A model generated the notes under the pieces. That model saw only the letters and a program-made list of their open reading frames with translations, was not told where the DNA came from and searched no databases. Below are positions 1 through 5,606 of a stretch of 6,093 bases of DNA, piece by piece; position 1 is the stretch's first letter; every line of letters starts with the position of its first letter. The DNA lies in contig JAESQE010000529.1 in the NCBI GenBank assembly GCA_016765335.1, positions 1 through 6,093 on the forward strand. The letters run 5' to 3'. Both the position numbers and the translations under genes were made by a program. This DNA is from Planctomycetaceae bacterium (GTDB lineage Bacteria > Planctomycetota > Planctomycetia > Planctomycetales > Planctomycetaceae).

Positions 1-60
1 CTTGTCAGTACAAGGCCACGAGTAATAGCTTCGCGCAAGTATTAATTGAGTTTGGTATAA
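1..60 (+). repeat. Intergenic repeat, copy 1
   Basis: First of three related intergenic copies (the others start at 2413 and 5555). It aligns to the copy at 2413-2472 over 60 bases without gaps, 47 identical by my count, and to 5555-5606 over 52 bases, 36 identical. The conserved parts are a left block (TACAAGG, C or T, CA, C or T, G) and a right block ending ATTGAGTTTGGTATAA; about ten bases in the middle vary freely. Its left end carries CTTGT-cagt-ACAAG, a small hairpin also present in copy 2. The copy begins at the window edge, so it may extend further left. Function unknown. Confidence 0.75.
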
Positions 61-80
61 GAATGATCTGCAACATATTA

Positions 81-133
81 GCCCGTCCCTTTTTCGATCT
101 CTTGCATCGAAAAAGGCCGGGCTTTTTTCTTTT
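81..133 (+). terminator. Strong intrinsic terminator
   Basis: The arms are 81-98 and 106-122, with a 7-base loop. The inner stem is 11 perfect pairs (88-98 with 106-116) and the outer stem is 5 pairs (81-85 with 118-122), separated by a small internal loop. A T-rich tract at 123-133 follows on the plus strand, so it best terminates rightward transcription entering from the left edge, perhaps including repeat copy 1. The same hairpin lies just past the trpF stop on the minus strand. There it is preceded by A-rich and followed by TAATATG rather than a T run, so it may also stop trpF less efficiently. Confidence 0.85.
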
Positions 134-779
134 ACGCTTTCGGTTGCTCAATCTGTTCCATGAATGCATGGACGAGCCTGGCAGACTTTTTGCCGTCCTG
201 TTCGACACCGCTGGCAACATCAACGCCCCAGGGATGCACTTTCTGGATTGCCTGTGCAACGTTTTCAGGCACAAGGCCACCTGCCAAAATTAATCGAGGC
301 CAAGATTCGAAGTTGTATTCTGTCGCGAGTCTGTCCCAATCAACAACTTGCCCGCTTCCTCCCCACGATCCTTTCACGCGGGCATCAATCAGGCAGGCTT
401 CGGGGAACACCTCTGCTTCTGCGAGTTGTTCCAATTCCGACTCCAACTCTGCAAGTCCATCTGGTCCCAGGCGATGCACCCAAATTATTGGCAAGTCCCG
501 CAGCGTGATCGCGTCATCAATACTATAGTCGCCATGCAATTGGACGTAATCTAAAGAGACCAGATTAAAGATGCGGCGGATTTCATCGGGAGTGGCATCG
601 ACAAACACTCCGACTTTGCTAACCGAAGCATTAACTCCGGCAGCAATTTGCCTCGCACGTTCATCGCTTACATAACGGGGGGACTGGCGATAAAAGTTAA
701 GTCCAATCGCATGAAACTCTTCCGAGGCAACCGCCTGAACATCTTCCAAATTAGTGAATCCGCAGATTTTAACCCACAT
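132..779 (-). CDS. trpF: Phosphoribosylanthranilate isomerase (TrpF)
   Basis: Cytoplasmic enzyme of tryptophan synthesis. It converts N-(5'-phosphoribosyl)anthranilate to CdRP by an Amadori rearrangement on a TIM barrel. The 215-residue product has the family landmarks in order: VKICGFT at 3-9 with the catalytic base Cys6, SPRYVS at 33-38, KVGVFVDA at 55-62, VQLHGD at 79-84, Asp132 as the expected general acid, GGSGQ at 140-144, LAGGL at 165-169, and the phosphate-binding end GVDVASGVE at 185-193. The usual KICGIT reads KICGFT here. I chose the ATG at 779 because family members begin almost directly with VKICG. An in-frame ATG at 821 would add 14 residues unlike the family. A possible minus-strand promoter (AATCAA at 816-821 and GTTCTA at 793-798 as read on plus, 17-base spacer) would give a very short leader and also fits 779. 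No other trp gene is in the window. Confidence 0.95.
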   Translation of the reverse strand: MWVKICGFTNLEDVQAVASEEFHAIGLNFYRQSPRYVSDERARQIAAGVNASVSKVGVFVDATPDEIRRIFNLVSLDYVQLHGDYSIDDAITLRDLPIIWVHRLGPDGLAELESELEQLAEAEVFPEACLIDARVKGSWGGSGQVVDWDRLATEYNFESWPRLILAGGLVPENVAQAIQKVHPWGVDVASGVEQDGKKSARLVHAFMEQIEQPKA

Positions 780-893
780 GTAGTTCGTCTCTGTTCTAGA
801 TAAGTTGGTTTGCTTAATCAATCAGTAGTTTTTCTTAATTTCACGAAAGACAAAGTAAGTCCTATTTGACTCGATGATTAGGAGTAACTCTTT

Positions 894-1031
894 ATGGTAT
901 ATGCAGTTGTGGTGGGTCAAGGGGCTGCTTTTATCTGCTGCGATCACCTGACCTGCTTGCCATTAGCCGAACTGAAATGTACTTTACATGGCATTATATC
1001 TTCGTCAATCCAGAGAGAGTTCATTGAATGA
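894..1031 (+). CDS. Possible 45-aa leader ORF overlapping trkA start
   Basis: An ATG at 894 is preceded by AGGAG at 880-884, nine bases upstream, which is a better ribosome-binding site than the one in front of trkA. The frame runs 45 codons and stops at TGA 1029-1031. That stop overlaps the trkA start in the ATGA arrangement typical of translationally coupled genes. The peptide starts [16 protein letters not shown] and has four cysteines (15, 16, 21, 29) and two histidines (18, 32). It resembles no family I know. A frame this short can occur by chance, so the support is only the ribosome-binding site and the exact overlap. It could be a coupling leader for trkA, a small protein, or spurious. 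Confidence 0.35.
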   Translation: MVYAVVVGQGAAFICCDHLTCLPLAELKCTLHGIISSSIQREFIE

Positions 1032-2368
1032 ACATTGTTATTCTAGGTGCAGGAACGGTCGGGACGTCAATTGCGAAATTATTATGCGAAAACCAGCATA
1101 ACGTGCGTCTGGTTGATTCTTCTCAGGCAGCGCTCGAACGCTCAGGGGAAGGATTAGACATTCAAACCGTTCACGGTTCAGGCTGCGATGCAATTACATT
1201 GTTTCAGGCAGATGTTTCCAATGCCGATCTTTGTCTGGCGGTTACCAGTCACGATGAAATCAACCTCGTGGGAGCTTCACTGGCCCGAGCAATGGGTGCT
1301 AAGCGAAGCCTTGCCCGTATTTTCAATCCGAACTTTCGAGACTTCAGCACCTTCGATTATCAGCGACACTTTGGGATCGACCACCTGCTTTCTTTGGAGC
1401 ATTTGACCGGACTGGAATTAGCCAAGTCGATCCGTAGCACCGGCCTGTTCACTCTGGAAACTTTTGCCCGTGGAGGCATTGAAATTCAGGAAGTGGAAGT
1501 TCAAGCAGGATCGAAAGTGATTGGTCAGTCTCTGAGAGACATCGAACTCCCGGCTCAGGTTCGTATTGGGTTGGTTTCCAATAACGGGAAATCATACATC
1601 CCTCATGCAGACGACACGTTTCTGGCTGGAGATCATGTGACACTTGTCGGGGAGCAAGATGCAGTTCGCGGCGTCGTGAAAATGTTTCAACACAAGCCGC
1701 CTCGGCGTTTAGATGTCATCATTGCAGGAGGCGGTGAAGTTGGATTCAACTTGGCGAAGTCACTCGAAGGGGAGCGATTCCGAGTCGTCATCATGGAATC
1801 AGACGAAGATCGCTGCCGATACCTTGCTCGTCGCTTACCGAAGACAACAATTTTGCACGCCGAAGCAACCAGGCGTTCGGAAATGGAAGAAGCGAGAGTT
1901 GGAAAAGCGGATGTTTTTGTCGCAGCGACTGGGCGAGATGAAGATAATATCATCTGTGGTGTTGAAGCTCGCGAGTTAGGAACGGCTCGGATCTTGAGTG
2001 TCGTTCGTCGTCCAGATTACGTGAATGTACTCGAAAAGCTACAGATTGATGTCGCAGTCAGCCCCCGTGTTGTGATGGCCAAGCAGGTTTTGGGAATGGT
2101 TTCTGGAGGACCGATTCTTACCAAGGGCGAAACCGCTGACGGAAATGTATTGATCTGGGAAATTGAAGTCAAAGAAGGCTCTCCCGTTGCGCAACGCCCC
2201 TTGAAGGAGTTGTCTCTTTCTCAAACTTTGATAGCATCCATCGTCAGAGATGATTTCGTGCGTGTACCCACTGCAGAAGATATCCTCAAACCCGGGGATA
2301 TTGCAGTTGTTCTGGTTGATAAAAGTATTGCATCAGAAGCAATCAAAATTTTTGCAACCCCGGTTTAA
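1028..2368 (+). CDS. trkA: Trk potassium uptake regulatory protein TrkA
   Basis: Peripheral cytoplasmic subunit that binds NAD(H) and gates the TrkH/TrkG potassium channel. The 446 residues match the usual full-length TrkA with two RCK halves. Half one has a Rossmann fold with GAGTVG at 7-12 and Asp30 at the end of the second strand, followed by a TrkA-C domain at about 150-215 ([15 protein letters not shown], then GDHVTLVG). Half two has GGGEVG at 234-239 and Glu257 as the ribose-binding acid, then a second TrkA-C domain at about 375-432 ([15 protein letters not shown], then [10 protein letters not shown]). Both nucleotide sites look intact. The start at 1028 places [12 protein letters not shown] at the N-terminus as expected. 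The ribosome-binding site is weak (GAGAG near 1013-1019) and the start overlaps the stop of a possible small ORF. The channel partner trkH is not in the window. No hairpin terminator follows before thiS. Confidence 0.95.
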   Translation: MNIVILGAGTVGTSIAKLLCENQHNVRLVDSSQAALERSGEGLDIQTVHGSGCDAITLFQADVSNADLCLAVTSHDEINLVGASLARAMGAKRSLARIFNPNFRDFSTFDYQRHFGIDHLLSLEHLTGLELAKSIRSTGLFTLETFARGGIEIQEVEVQAGSKVIGQSLRDIELPAQVRIGLVSNNGKSYIPHADDTFLAGDHVTLVGEQDAVRGVVKMFQHKPPRRLDVIIAGGGEVGFNLAKSLEGERFRVVIMESDEDRCRYLARRLPKTTILHAEATRRSEMEEARVGKADVFVAATGRDEDNIICGVEARELGTARILSVVRRPDYVNVLEKLQIDVAVSPRVVMAKQVLGMVSGGPILTKGETADGNVLIWEIEVKEGSPVAQRPLKELSLSQTLIASIVRDDFVRVPTAEDILKPGDIAVVLVDKSIASEAIKIFATPV

Positions 2369-2412
2369 TACGCATTCGTGTATTTGTTCGCACGTTGGGT
2401 GTTTCCTGGCCC

Positions 2413-2472
2413 CTTGTCAGTACAAGGTCACGATCAATCACGCAGCGCAGGTTTTTATTGAGTTTGGTTTCA
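2413..2472 (+). repeat. Intergenic repeat, copy 2, abutting thiS
   Basis: Aligned without gaps to copy 1 (47 of 60 identical) and to copy 3 (40 of 52 identical). It begins 45 bases past the trkA stop and ends one base before the thiS ATG, so it forms the entire immediate upstream region of thiS. The left end makes a perfect small hairpin, CCTTGT-cagt-ACAAGG at 2412-2427. The terminal GGTATAA of the other copies is altered here to GGTTTCA. No good Shine-Dalgarno sequence is visible in it. Any ribosome-binding or promoter function for thiS would have to lie within the repeat or in read-through from trkA. Confidence 0.75.
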
Positions 2473-2473
2473 T

Positions 2474-2689
2474 ATGACAGCAGCTACCATCACAATTCAA
2501 GTTAATGGCGAATCCCAGACGGTAAACGTCGGTACGACAATTGCCAACTTACTAGAAAATCTGGGACATAATCCACGCTACCTGGCAGTCGAACAGAATC
2601 GCTGCCTAGTTCGACGAGCTGAGCATGCTCAATGCATCTTGCAAGCAAACGACATCATCGAAATCGTCACACTTGTGGGCGGAGGATAG
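2474..2689 (+). CDS. thiS: Thiamine biosynthesis sulfur carrier ThiS
   Basis: Small ubiquitin-fold protein. Its C-terminal glycine is adenylated and converted to a thiocarboxylate, then donates sulfur to ThiG for the thiamine thiazole ring. The 71 residues have the family outline: a first strand with QVNGE at 9-13, a central helix TIANLLENLG at 22-31, YLAVEQN at 36-42, and the tail DIIEIVTLVGGG. The protein ends exactly on the Gly-Gly (70-71) needed for activation. It is slightly longer than typical members because of a few extra N-terminal residues. The ATG at 2474 follows directly on an intergenic repeat and lacks a clear Shine-Dalgarno sequence. thiG follows after 133 bases. The activating enzyme ThiF and the other thiazole genes are not in the window, and no thiamine riboswitch is visible upstream. 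Confidence 0.92.
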   Translation: MTAATITIQVNGESQTVNVGTTIANLLENLGHNPRYLAVEQNRCLVRRAEHAQCILQANDIIEIVTLVGGG

Positions 2690-2711
2690 TGCGAAACTCG
2701 TCCGTGCTCAC

Positions 2712-2717
2712 TATAAT
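2712..2717 (+). promoter_or_regulatory. Isolated TATAAT box between thiS and thiG
   Basis: A perfect TATAAT lies in the 133-base thiS-thiG gap, 105 bases before the thiG ATG. No recognisable -35 hexamer lies 16-18 bases upstream (that position falls across the thiS stop and reads GTGCGA or similar), and there is no TGn extension. It may be an internal thiG promoter driven mainly by the -10 element, or chance. Confidence 0.25.
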
Positions 2718-2822
2718 GACAACGCAAATCACTTAGGATATGCAGATAAAATTCTGTAAAACTCCGGGCCTGCTGACTTGGTTGTGCCTGCTAAAATACA
2801 ACGTTGCCAGAAAGTTAATATT

Positions 2823-3647
2823 ATGAATACGCCAAGCCTTCAGGACTCTGAACTGGTCCTCGGAAATCATCGATTCAAATCCCGTTTAATTGTTGGAACC
2901 GGAAAGTATCAAACCTACGATTTGATGCGTGATTGCCTGTCGATTTCAGAAGCGGAGGTCATTACAGTGGCGATCCGCAGGGAACGACTCATCGATGACC
3001 AGGGACGAAATATTCTTGATTTTATCGATCTGGATAAATACACCATTTTACCGAACACTGCCGGCTGCTTTACTGCAGAAGATGCTGTGCGTGTCGCAAG
3101 ATTAGGACGAGAAATCCTCGAAGGGCTGGAAAATCCAGGAATGGATTGGGTCAAACTGGAAGTGCTTGGCGACACCAAAACCTTACTTCCTGATCCCATT
3201 TCTACGCTCAAAGCCACCGAGCAACTCGTTGCAGATGGATTCCAGGTTCTGGTTTACACAACCGACGACCCGATGACTGCTCGGAGATTAAAGGAAGCCG
3301 GGGCGACTTCAGTGATGCCAGCTGGAAGCCCCATCGGCAGCGGACAGGGGATTCTCAACCCCAACAATATCCGAATTTGCCTGGAATATCTCAAGCAAGA
3401 CGACCCAGATTACCCTGTGATTGTCGATGCGGGGGTCGGCACCGCAAGTGATGTCTGTGTAGCAATGGAACTCGGCGTAGATGGTGTCCTTCTGAATACA
3501 GGAATTGCAGGTGCAACGGACCCTCTTCGCATGGCAAATTCCATGAAAAAGGCTTGTCAGGCAGGACGAGATGCTTCACTAGCAGGGCGAATTCCAAAAA
3601 AGATGTACGCAACTGCATCAAGCCCTGAGATTGGCCTTCCAGTCTAA
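2823..3647 (+). CDS. thiG: Thiazole synthase ThiG
   Basis: Cytoplasmic TIM-barrel enzyme that condenses 1-deoxy-D-xylulose 5-phosphate, ThiS-thiocarboxylate and dehydroglycine into the thiazole phosphate of thiamine. In its 274 residues I see the N-terminal signature [10 protein letters not shown] at 20-29, LPNTAGC at 76-82, the Schiff-base lysine Lys111 in [13 protein letters not shown] at 121-125, [12 protein letters not shown] at 166-177, the phosphate-binding [10 protein letters not shown] at 201-210, and [11 protein letters not shown] at 221-231. Length and motif order are normal for the family. The ATG at 2823 gives the usual short leader before the first strand. An in-frame TTG at 2778 would add 15 residues that do not look like the family. 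The ribosome-binding site is weak (AGAAAG about ten bases upstream). It pairs with thiS upstream; no terminator with a T-tract follows. Confidence 0.97.
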   Translation: MNTPSLQDSELVLGNHRFKSRLIVGTGKYQTYDLMRDCLSISEAEVITVAIRRERLIDDQGRNILDFIDLDKYTILPNTAGCFTAEDAVRVARLGREILEGLENPGMDWVKLEVLGDTKTLLPDPISTLKATEQLVADGFQVLVYTTDDPMTARRLKEAGATSVMPAGSPIGSGQGILNPNNIRICLEYLKQDDPDYPVIVDAGVGTASDVCVAMELGVDGVLLNTGIAGATDPLRMANSMKKACQAGRDASLAGRIPKKMYATASSPEIGLPV

Positions 3648-3687
3648 TTGCTAAGAATGTATAAATTCCGCTGTATCCAGTGATCAA

Positions 3688-3711
3688 TTTTCTGTCAACA
3701 AAAACAGAAAA
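3688..3711. repeat. A/T-rich inverted repeat downstream of thiG
   Basis: TTTTCTGT at 3688-3695 and ACAGAAAA at 3704-3711 are perfect 8-base arms around an 8-base loop, 40 bases after the thiG stop. The stem is weak and no T run follows on plus. On minus the sequence after the stem is AATTGATC, also not a T run. A poor terminator at best. Confidence 0.4.
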
Positions 3712-3750
3712 ACAGCTGCCGTTGTAGATCTTTCTGTAGCAGATAAGTAG

Positions 3751-3777
3751 AATCCCGATGTGACGATTATCGGGATT
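3751..3777. repeat. Perfect 9-base inverted repeat
   Basis: AATCCCGAT at 3751-3759 and ATCGGGATT at 3769-3777 form a perfect hairpin with a 9-base loop, about 100 bases past thiG. It lacks a T-tract on either strand. It may be a factor-dependent or 3'-end-stabilising hairpin for the thiG transcript, or a protein-binding palindrome. Confidence 0.5.
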
Positions 3778-3906
3778 ACGAGTAATAGGTCCCTTGGAGA
3801 TCTTAAGAGCTATACGTAGAATTTCGCATCTATCAAGAAAGCCCTGACGGTGTTATTGCATCCAGTTCTGAGGCACGTTTTCATACAGCTTAATCTTCCA
3901 CGGTGT

Positions 3907-3940
3907 CCTGTTCTAAATAAAATAGTCCCCTGTTTTAAAT
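3907..3940. repeat. 12-base direct repeat with 22-base period
   Basis: CCTGTTCTAAAT at 3907-3918 recurs as CCTGTTTTAAAT at 3929-3940, 11 of 12 identical, start to start 22 bases, close to two DNA turns. This spacing would suit a dimeric regulator bound on one face. It lies 340 bases before the next start codon. It could instead be part of a decayed mobile-element end. Confidence 0.4.
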
Positions 3941-4221
3941 GGAATTATTCCAGGCATTCTTACCCAACCGGCTTGCCCGCCCTTGGTTGGAATGTCAAAC
4001 GAATCTGAAAACAATGGATTCTATATCATCAGGTTCGATAATAACAGGACTTTTTGCTCCCTTAGTGAGTCATTTCACAGAGTGCAGAGAGAATAAGTAC
4101 GAAAATAAATCTAAGTAGGAACGAGATCCTTCAATAGATATGGAGATCGTTCTGCGAAGGCATGAAGTCCTCGCATTAAAACCTTGTTTAGAGAATGAAT
4201 CTGAAAAGGTCGAAATCACAT

Positions 4222-4258
4222 TGTTTGACACCGCGCAATAGATTGCCTGCGTCAAACA
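4222..4258 (+). promoter_or_regulatory. Nested inverted repeat before thioredoxin gene
   Basis: The outer arms TGTTTGAC (4222-4229) and GTCAAACA (4251-4258) are perfect. A second palindrome, GCAAT-ag-ATTGC, is centred between them at 4235-4246. The element ends 12 bases before the AGGAG ribosome-binding site of the next gene. It could be a two-tier operator or an RNA hairpin in the leader. The left arm contains TTGACA (4225-4230), but no -10 hexamer lies at the right distance, so a promoter is not claimed. Confidence 0.5.
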
Positions 4259-4280
4259 TTAAACGAGTTGAGGAGAAGTT

Positions 4281-5126
4281 ATGAGTCGAATTTCTATCAT
4301 ACATTGCACAGCAATGTTGGCCTGCATTGCTGTGTTGGGGAGTCAATCGGTTTTTGCAGCAGGTGCTCACTGGCAAACCGATTACGAGCAGGCCAAAAAG
4401 CAGGCAATCGCCGAATCGAAACCAATCGTCGCGATGTTCACTGCATCCTGGTGCGGCCCCTGCAAGAAAATGAAGGCATCCACATTGGTCGACCGATCTG
4501 TTAAGCAGTTGATTGAGAGCCACTTCGTCGCAGTGATGATCGATACTGATCGTAATCGAGATTTGACGCGGAGATTTAAAATCTCCGCAATGCCTACAGT
4601 ACTGATTATTGATCCTGTCACAGGAGAAATAGATCGAGTCAGAGGCTTTCAAAGTCGAAATAAGTTCCTGAGTCTTCTCAACGCGAACAAGAAGACTCTG
4701 CAATTGGTATCAGCCAGTTCTCAAGGGCATAACTCTGAGGACTTAACAGACTCTCGCGGAAAAGGATTATTGACTCCTTACTGTCTTGTTGACGTTGTCA
4801 GGCACGGTAAGTTGATCAAGGGGAACTCTAGTCACTCGATCACAAAAGGAGCATTTACGGCTCATTTTTCTTCTGAGCAGAACAAGAAAGATTTCTTGAA
4901 AAACCCTCAAAAATACTGGCCACAATATGATGGAGCCTGCCCAGTGATGGCAGCACATTCCAATCGGCTAGTAAAAGGGGAAGCTCGCTGGGCCGTTGAG
5001 TACGACAATAAACTTTTCTTTTGCCATACTGAAGCGCACGCACTCGAATTTATTGAGTCCCCAGCAAAGTACGCTGAAAAGAAAATAACAGTCAGTCAAG
5101 TAACACCAGGCAGTACGATCCGCTAA
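4281..5126 (+). CDS. Secreted thioredoxin with two YHS-like units
   Basis: Predicted exported thiol-disulfide protein of 281 residues. Residues 1-27 form a signal peptide (hydrophobic 7-25, likely cleavage after Ala26 or Ala27). Residues about 30-140 are a thioredoxin fold with the active site WCGPC (57-61) and the cis-proline Pro105 in AMPT. The C-terminal part is two YHS-like units that align without gaps at an offset of 52: Cys168 with Cys220, KLIKG (177-181) with RLVKG (229-233), and DFLKNPQKY (204-212) with EFIESPAKY (256-264). Cys248 of unit two is Phe196 in unit one. YHS domains are associated with metal handling, so a periplasmic role in thiol or metal homeostasis is an inference. The start has a strong AGGAG at 4271-4275, five bases upstream. 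It is transcribed alone, with a clear terminator after it. The thioredoxin part is certain; the exact role is not known. Confidence 0.92.
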   Translation: MSRISIIHCTAMLACIAVLGSQSVFAAGAHWQTDYEQAKKQAIAESKPIVAMFTASWCGPCKKMKASTLVDRSVKQLIESHFVAVMIDTDRNRDLTRRFKISAMPTVLIIDPVTGEIDRVRGFQSRNKFLSLLNANKKTLQLVSASSQGHNSEDLTDSRGKGLLTPYCLVDVVRHGKLIKGNSSHSITKGAFTAHFSSEQNKKDFLKNPQKYWPQYDGACPVMAAHSNRLVKGEARWAVEYDNKLFFCHTEAHALEFIESPAKYAEKKITVSQVTPGSTIR

Positions 5127-5180
5127 CAAATATGCGACTGCGTATCCGTTACGATTTAATATGAGAATCAAGTAATTGAT

Positions 5181-5222
5181 AAAAAGGAGTGAGATTCAAT
5201 AAGAATCTCACTCCTTTTTTAT
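5181..5222 (+). terminator. Intrinsic terminator of thioredoxin-YHS gene
   Basis: A perfect 17-base stem (AAAAAGGAGTGAGATTC at 5181-5197, its complement at 5203-5219) with a 5-base loop is followed by more T-rich sequence. It starts 55 bases after the stop of the thioredoxin gene. The A run on the left makes it symmetrical, so it should also stop leftward transcription. Confidence 0.95.
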
Positions 5223-5344
5223 TTATTGAGCAGCAGCGATAGCAACTTTTCTCCTGTGTTATCGTGGCATCCTCTTTTTGAACTTGCGAATTTTTTTGCA
5301 AAAAAGAGACATTGAACGAATCATGCATGCATTGATATTTCCGG

Positions 5345-5372
5345 GTGACTCAGCAAGTTCTGGCTGAGTTAC
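5345..5372. repeat. Intergenic hairpin
   Basis: GTGACTCAGC (5345-5354) pairs with GCTGAGTTAC (5363-5372) around an 8-base loop, 10 pairs including one G-T. No T-tract follows. It lies between the terminator and repeat copy 3. Function unknown. Confidence 0.45.
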
Positions 5373-5554
5373 GTAGCAACAAGAATCACCAACCTCAACT
5401 CTCAACGTGCCCTCTTTGATTTTCTATGAGCAAAACGCTGGGTGAACCTGCCGGTCGTCAATTTTGTGAGCGAGGATAATCAATTACTCCTGCCAAGTCA
5501 GATTTGATTTCATGTCTCTAGCACAACTTAATTCCGCAGCGGCAGGTCAACAAA

Positions 5555-5606
5555 TACAAGGCCATGGACGATGATGCAGTGCAGGTTCTCATTGAGTTTG
5601 GTATAA
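5555..5606 (+). repeat. Intergenic repeat, copy 3
   Basis: This copy aligns without gaps over 52 bases to copy 2 (40 identical) and copy 1 (36 identical). The final 16 bases, ATTGAGTTTGGTATAA, are identical to copy 1. The left hairpin arm of copies 1 and 2 is absent. Instead CGGCAGGT at 5540-5547, just upstream, is complementary to ACCTGCCG at 5446-5453. The copy ends 83 bases before the start codon of the last gene, in the same orientation as that gene. Confidence 0.72.

Larger units (their letters stand above)
3648..4280. other. Gene-free stretch between thiG and thioredoxin gene
   Basis: No convincing gene lies in these 633 bases. They hold an A/T-rich hairpin (3688-3711), a perfect 9-base-arm hairpin (3751-3777), a 12-base direct repeat (3907-3940), a CCAACC/GGTTGG inverted repeat (3964-3990), and a nested inverted repeat just upstream of the next gene (4222-4258). 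A 59-codon ATG frame at 3939-4118 has no ribosome-binding site and no recognisable sequence, so it is not called. The stretch could hold an unrecognised small RNA or a decayed gene; nothing seen decides between these. Confidence 0.6.

Noticed and set aside
777..821. Longer trpF start at ATG 821
   Set aside because: It adds 14 polar residues before the family's near-terminal VKICG motif; the ATG at 779 fits family length and start.
866..894. TTGACT (866-871) as -35 of a trkA promoter
   Set aside because: The best downstream -10 candidates are TCTTTA at 17 bases or TATGGT at 21 bases, both poor.
2250..2477. 75-codon frame overlapping the end of trkA and running through repeat copy 2
   Set aside because: It starts inside trkA in another frame, has no ribosome-binding site, and its composition looks like an out-of-frame reading; only its repeat-derived tail is of interest.
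2778..2822. TTG start for thiG 15 codons upstream
   Set aside because: The extension has no family resemblance, and an ATG at 2823 gives the normal ThiG N-terminus.
2915..3217. 100-codon minus-strand frame inside thiG
   Set aside because: Ser/Arg-rich translation typical of antisense readings of a conserved gene; thiG on plus is unambiguous.
3778..3788. ACGAGTAATAG shared with repeat copy 1 (18-28)
   Set aside because: The shared 11-mer mostly covers the variable core of the repeat and is not in the other copies; several such 11-mer matches are expected by chance in 6 kb.
3939..4118. 59-codon ATG frame in the thiG-thioredoxin spacer
   Set aside because: No Shine-Dalgarno sequence, no recognisable motif, and its start lies inside a direct repeat; chance frames of this length are common.
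4225..4230. Perfect TTGACA as a -35 box before the thioredoxin gene
   Set aside because: No acceptable -10 hexamer 15-19 bases downstream; the hexamer is explained by the palindrome arm.
4188..4703. 171-codon minus-strand frame antisense to the thioredoxin gene
   Set aside because: The plus strand has a signal peptide, WCGPC site and strong ribosome-binding site; the antisense frame is a by-product of codon bias.
5323..5332. Palindrome ATGCATGCAT as a protein site
   Set aside because: It is a simple alternating sequence, self-complementary by composition, with no second copy or nearby promoter to support a role.
5426..5575. Two tiny ATG frames (17 and 20 codons) upstream of and into repeat copy 3
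   Set aside because: No ribosome-binding sites, and length is within chance; noted only because the second reads into the repeat.
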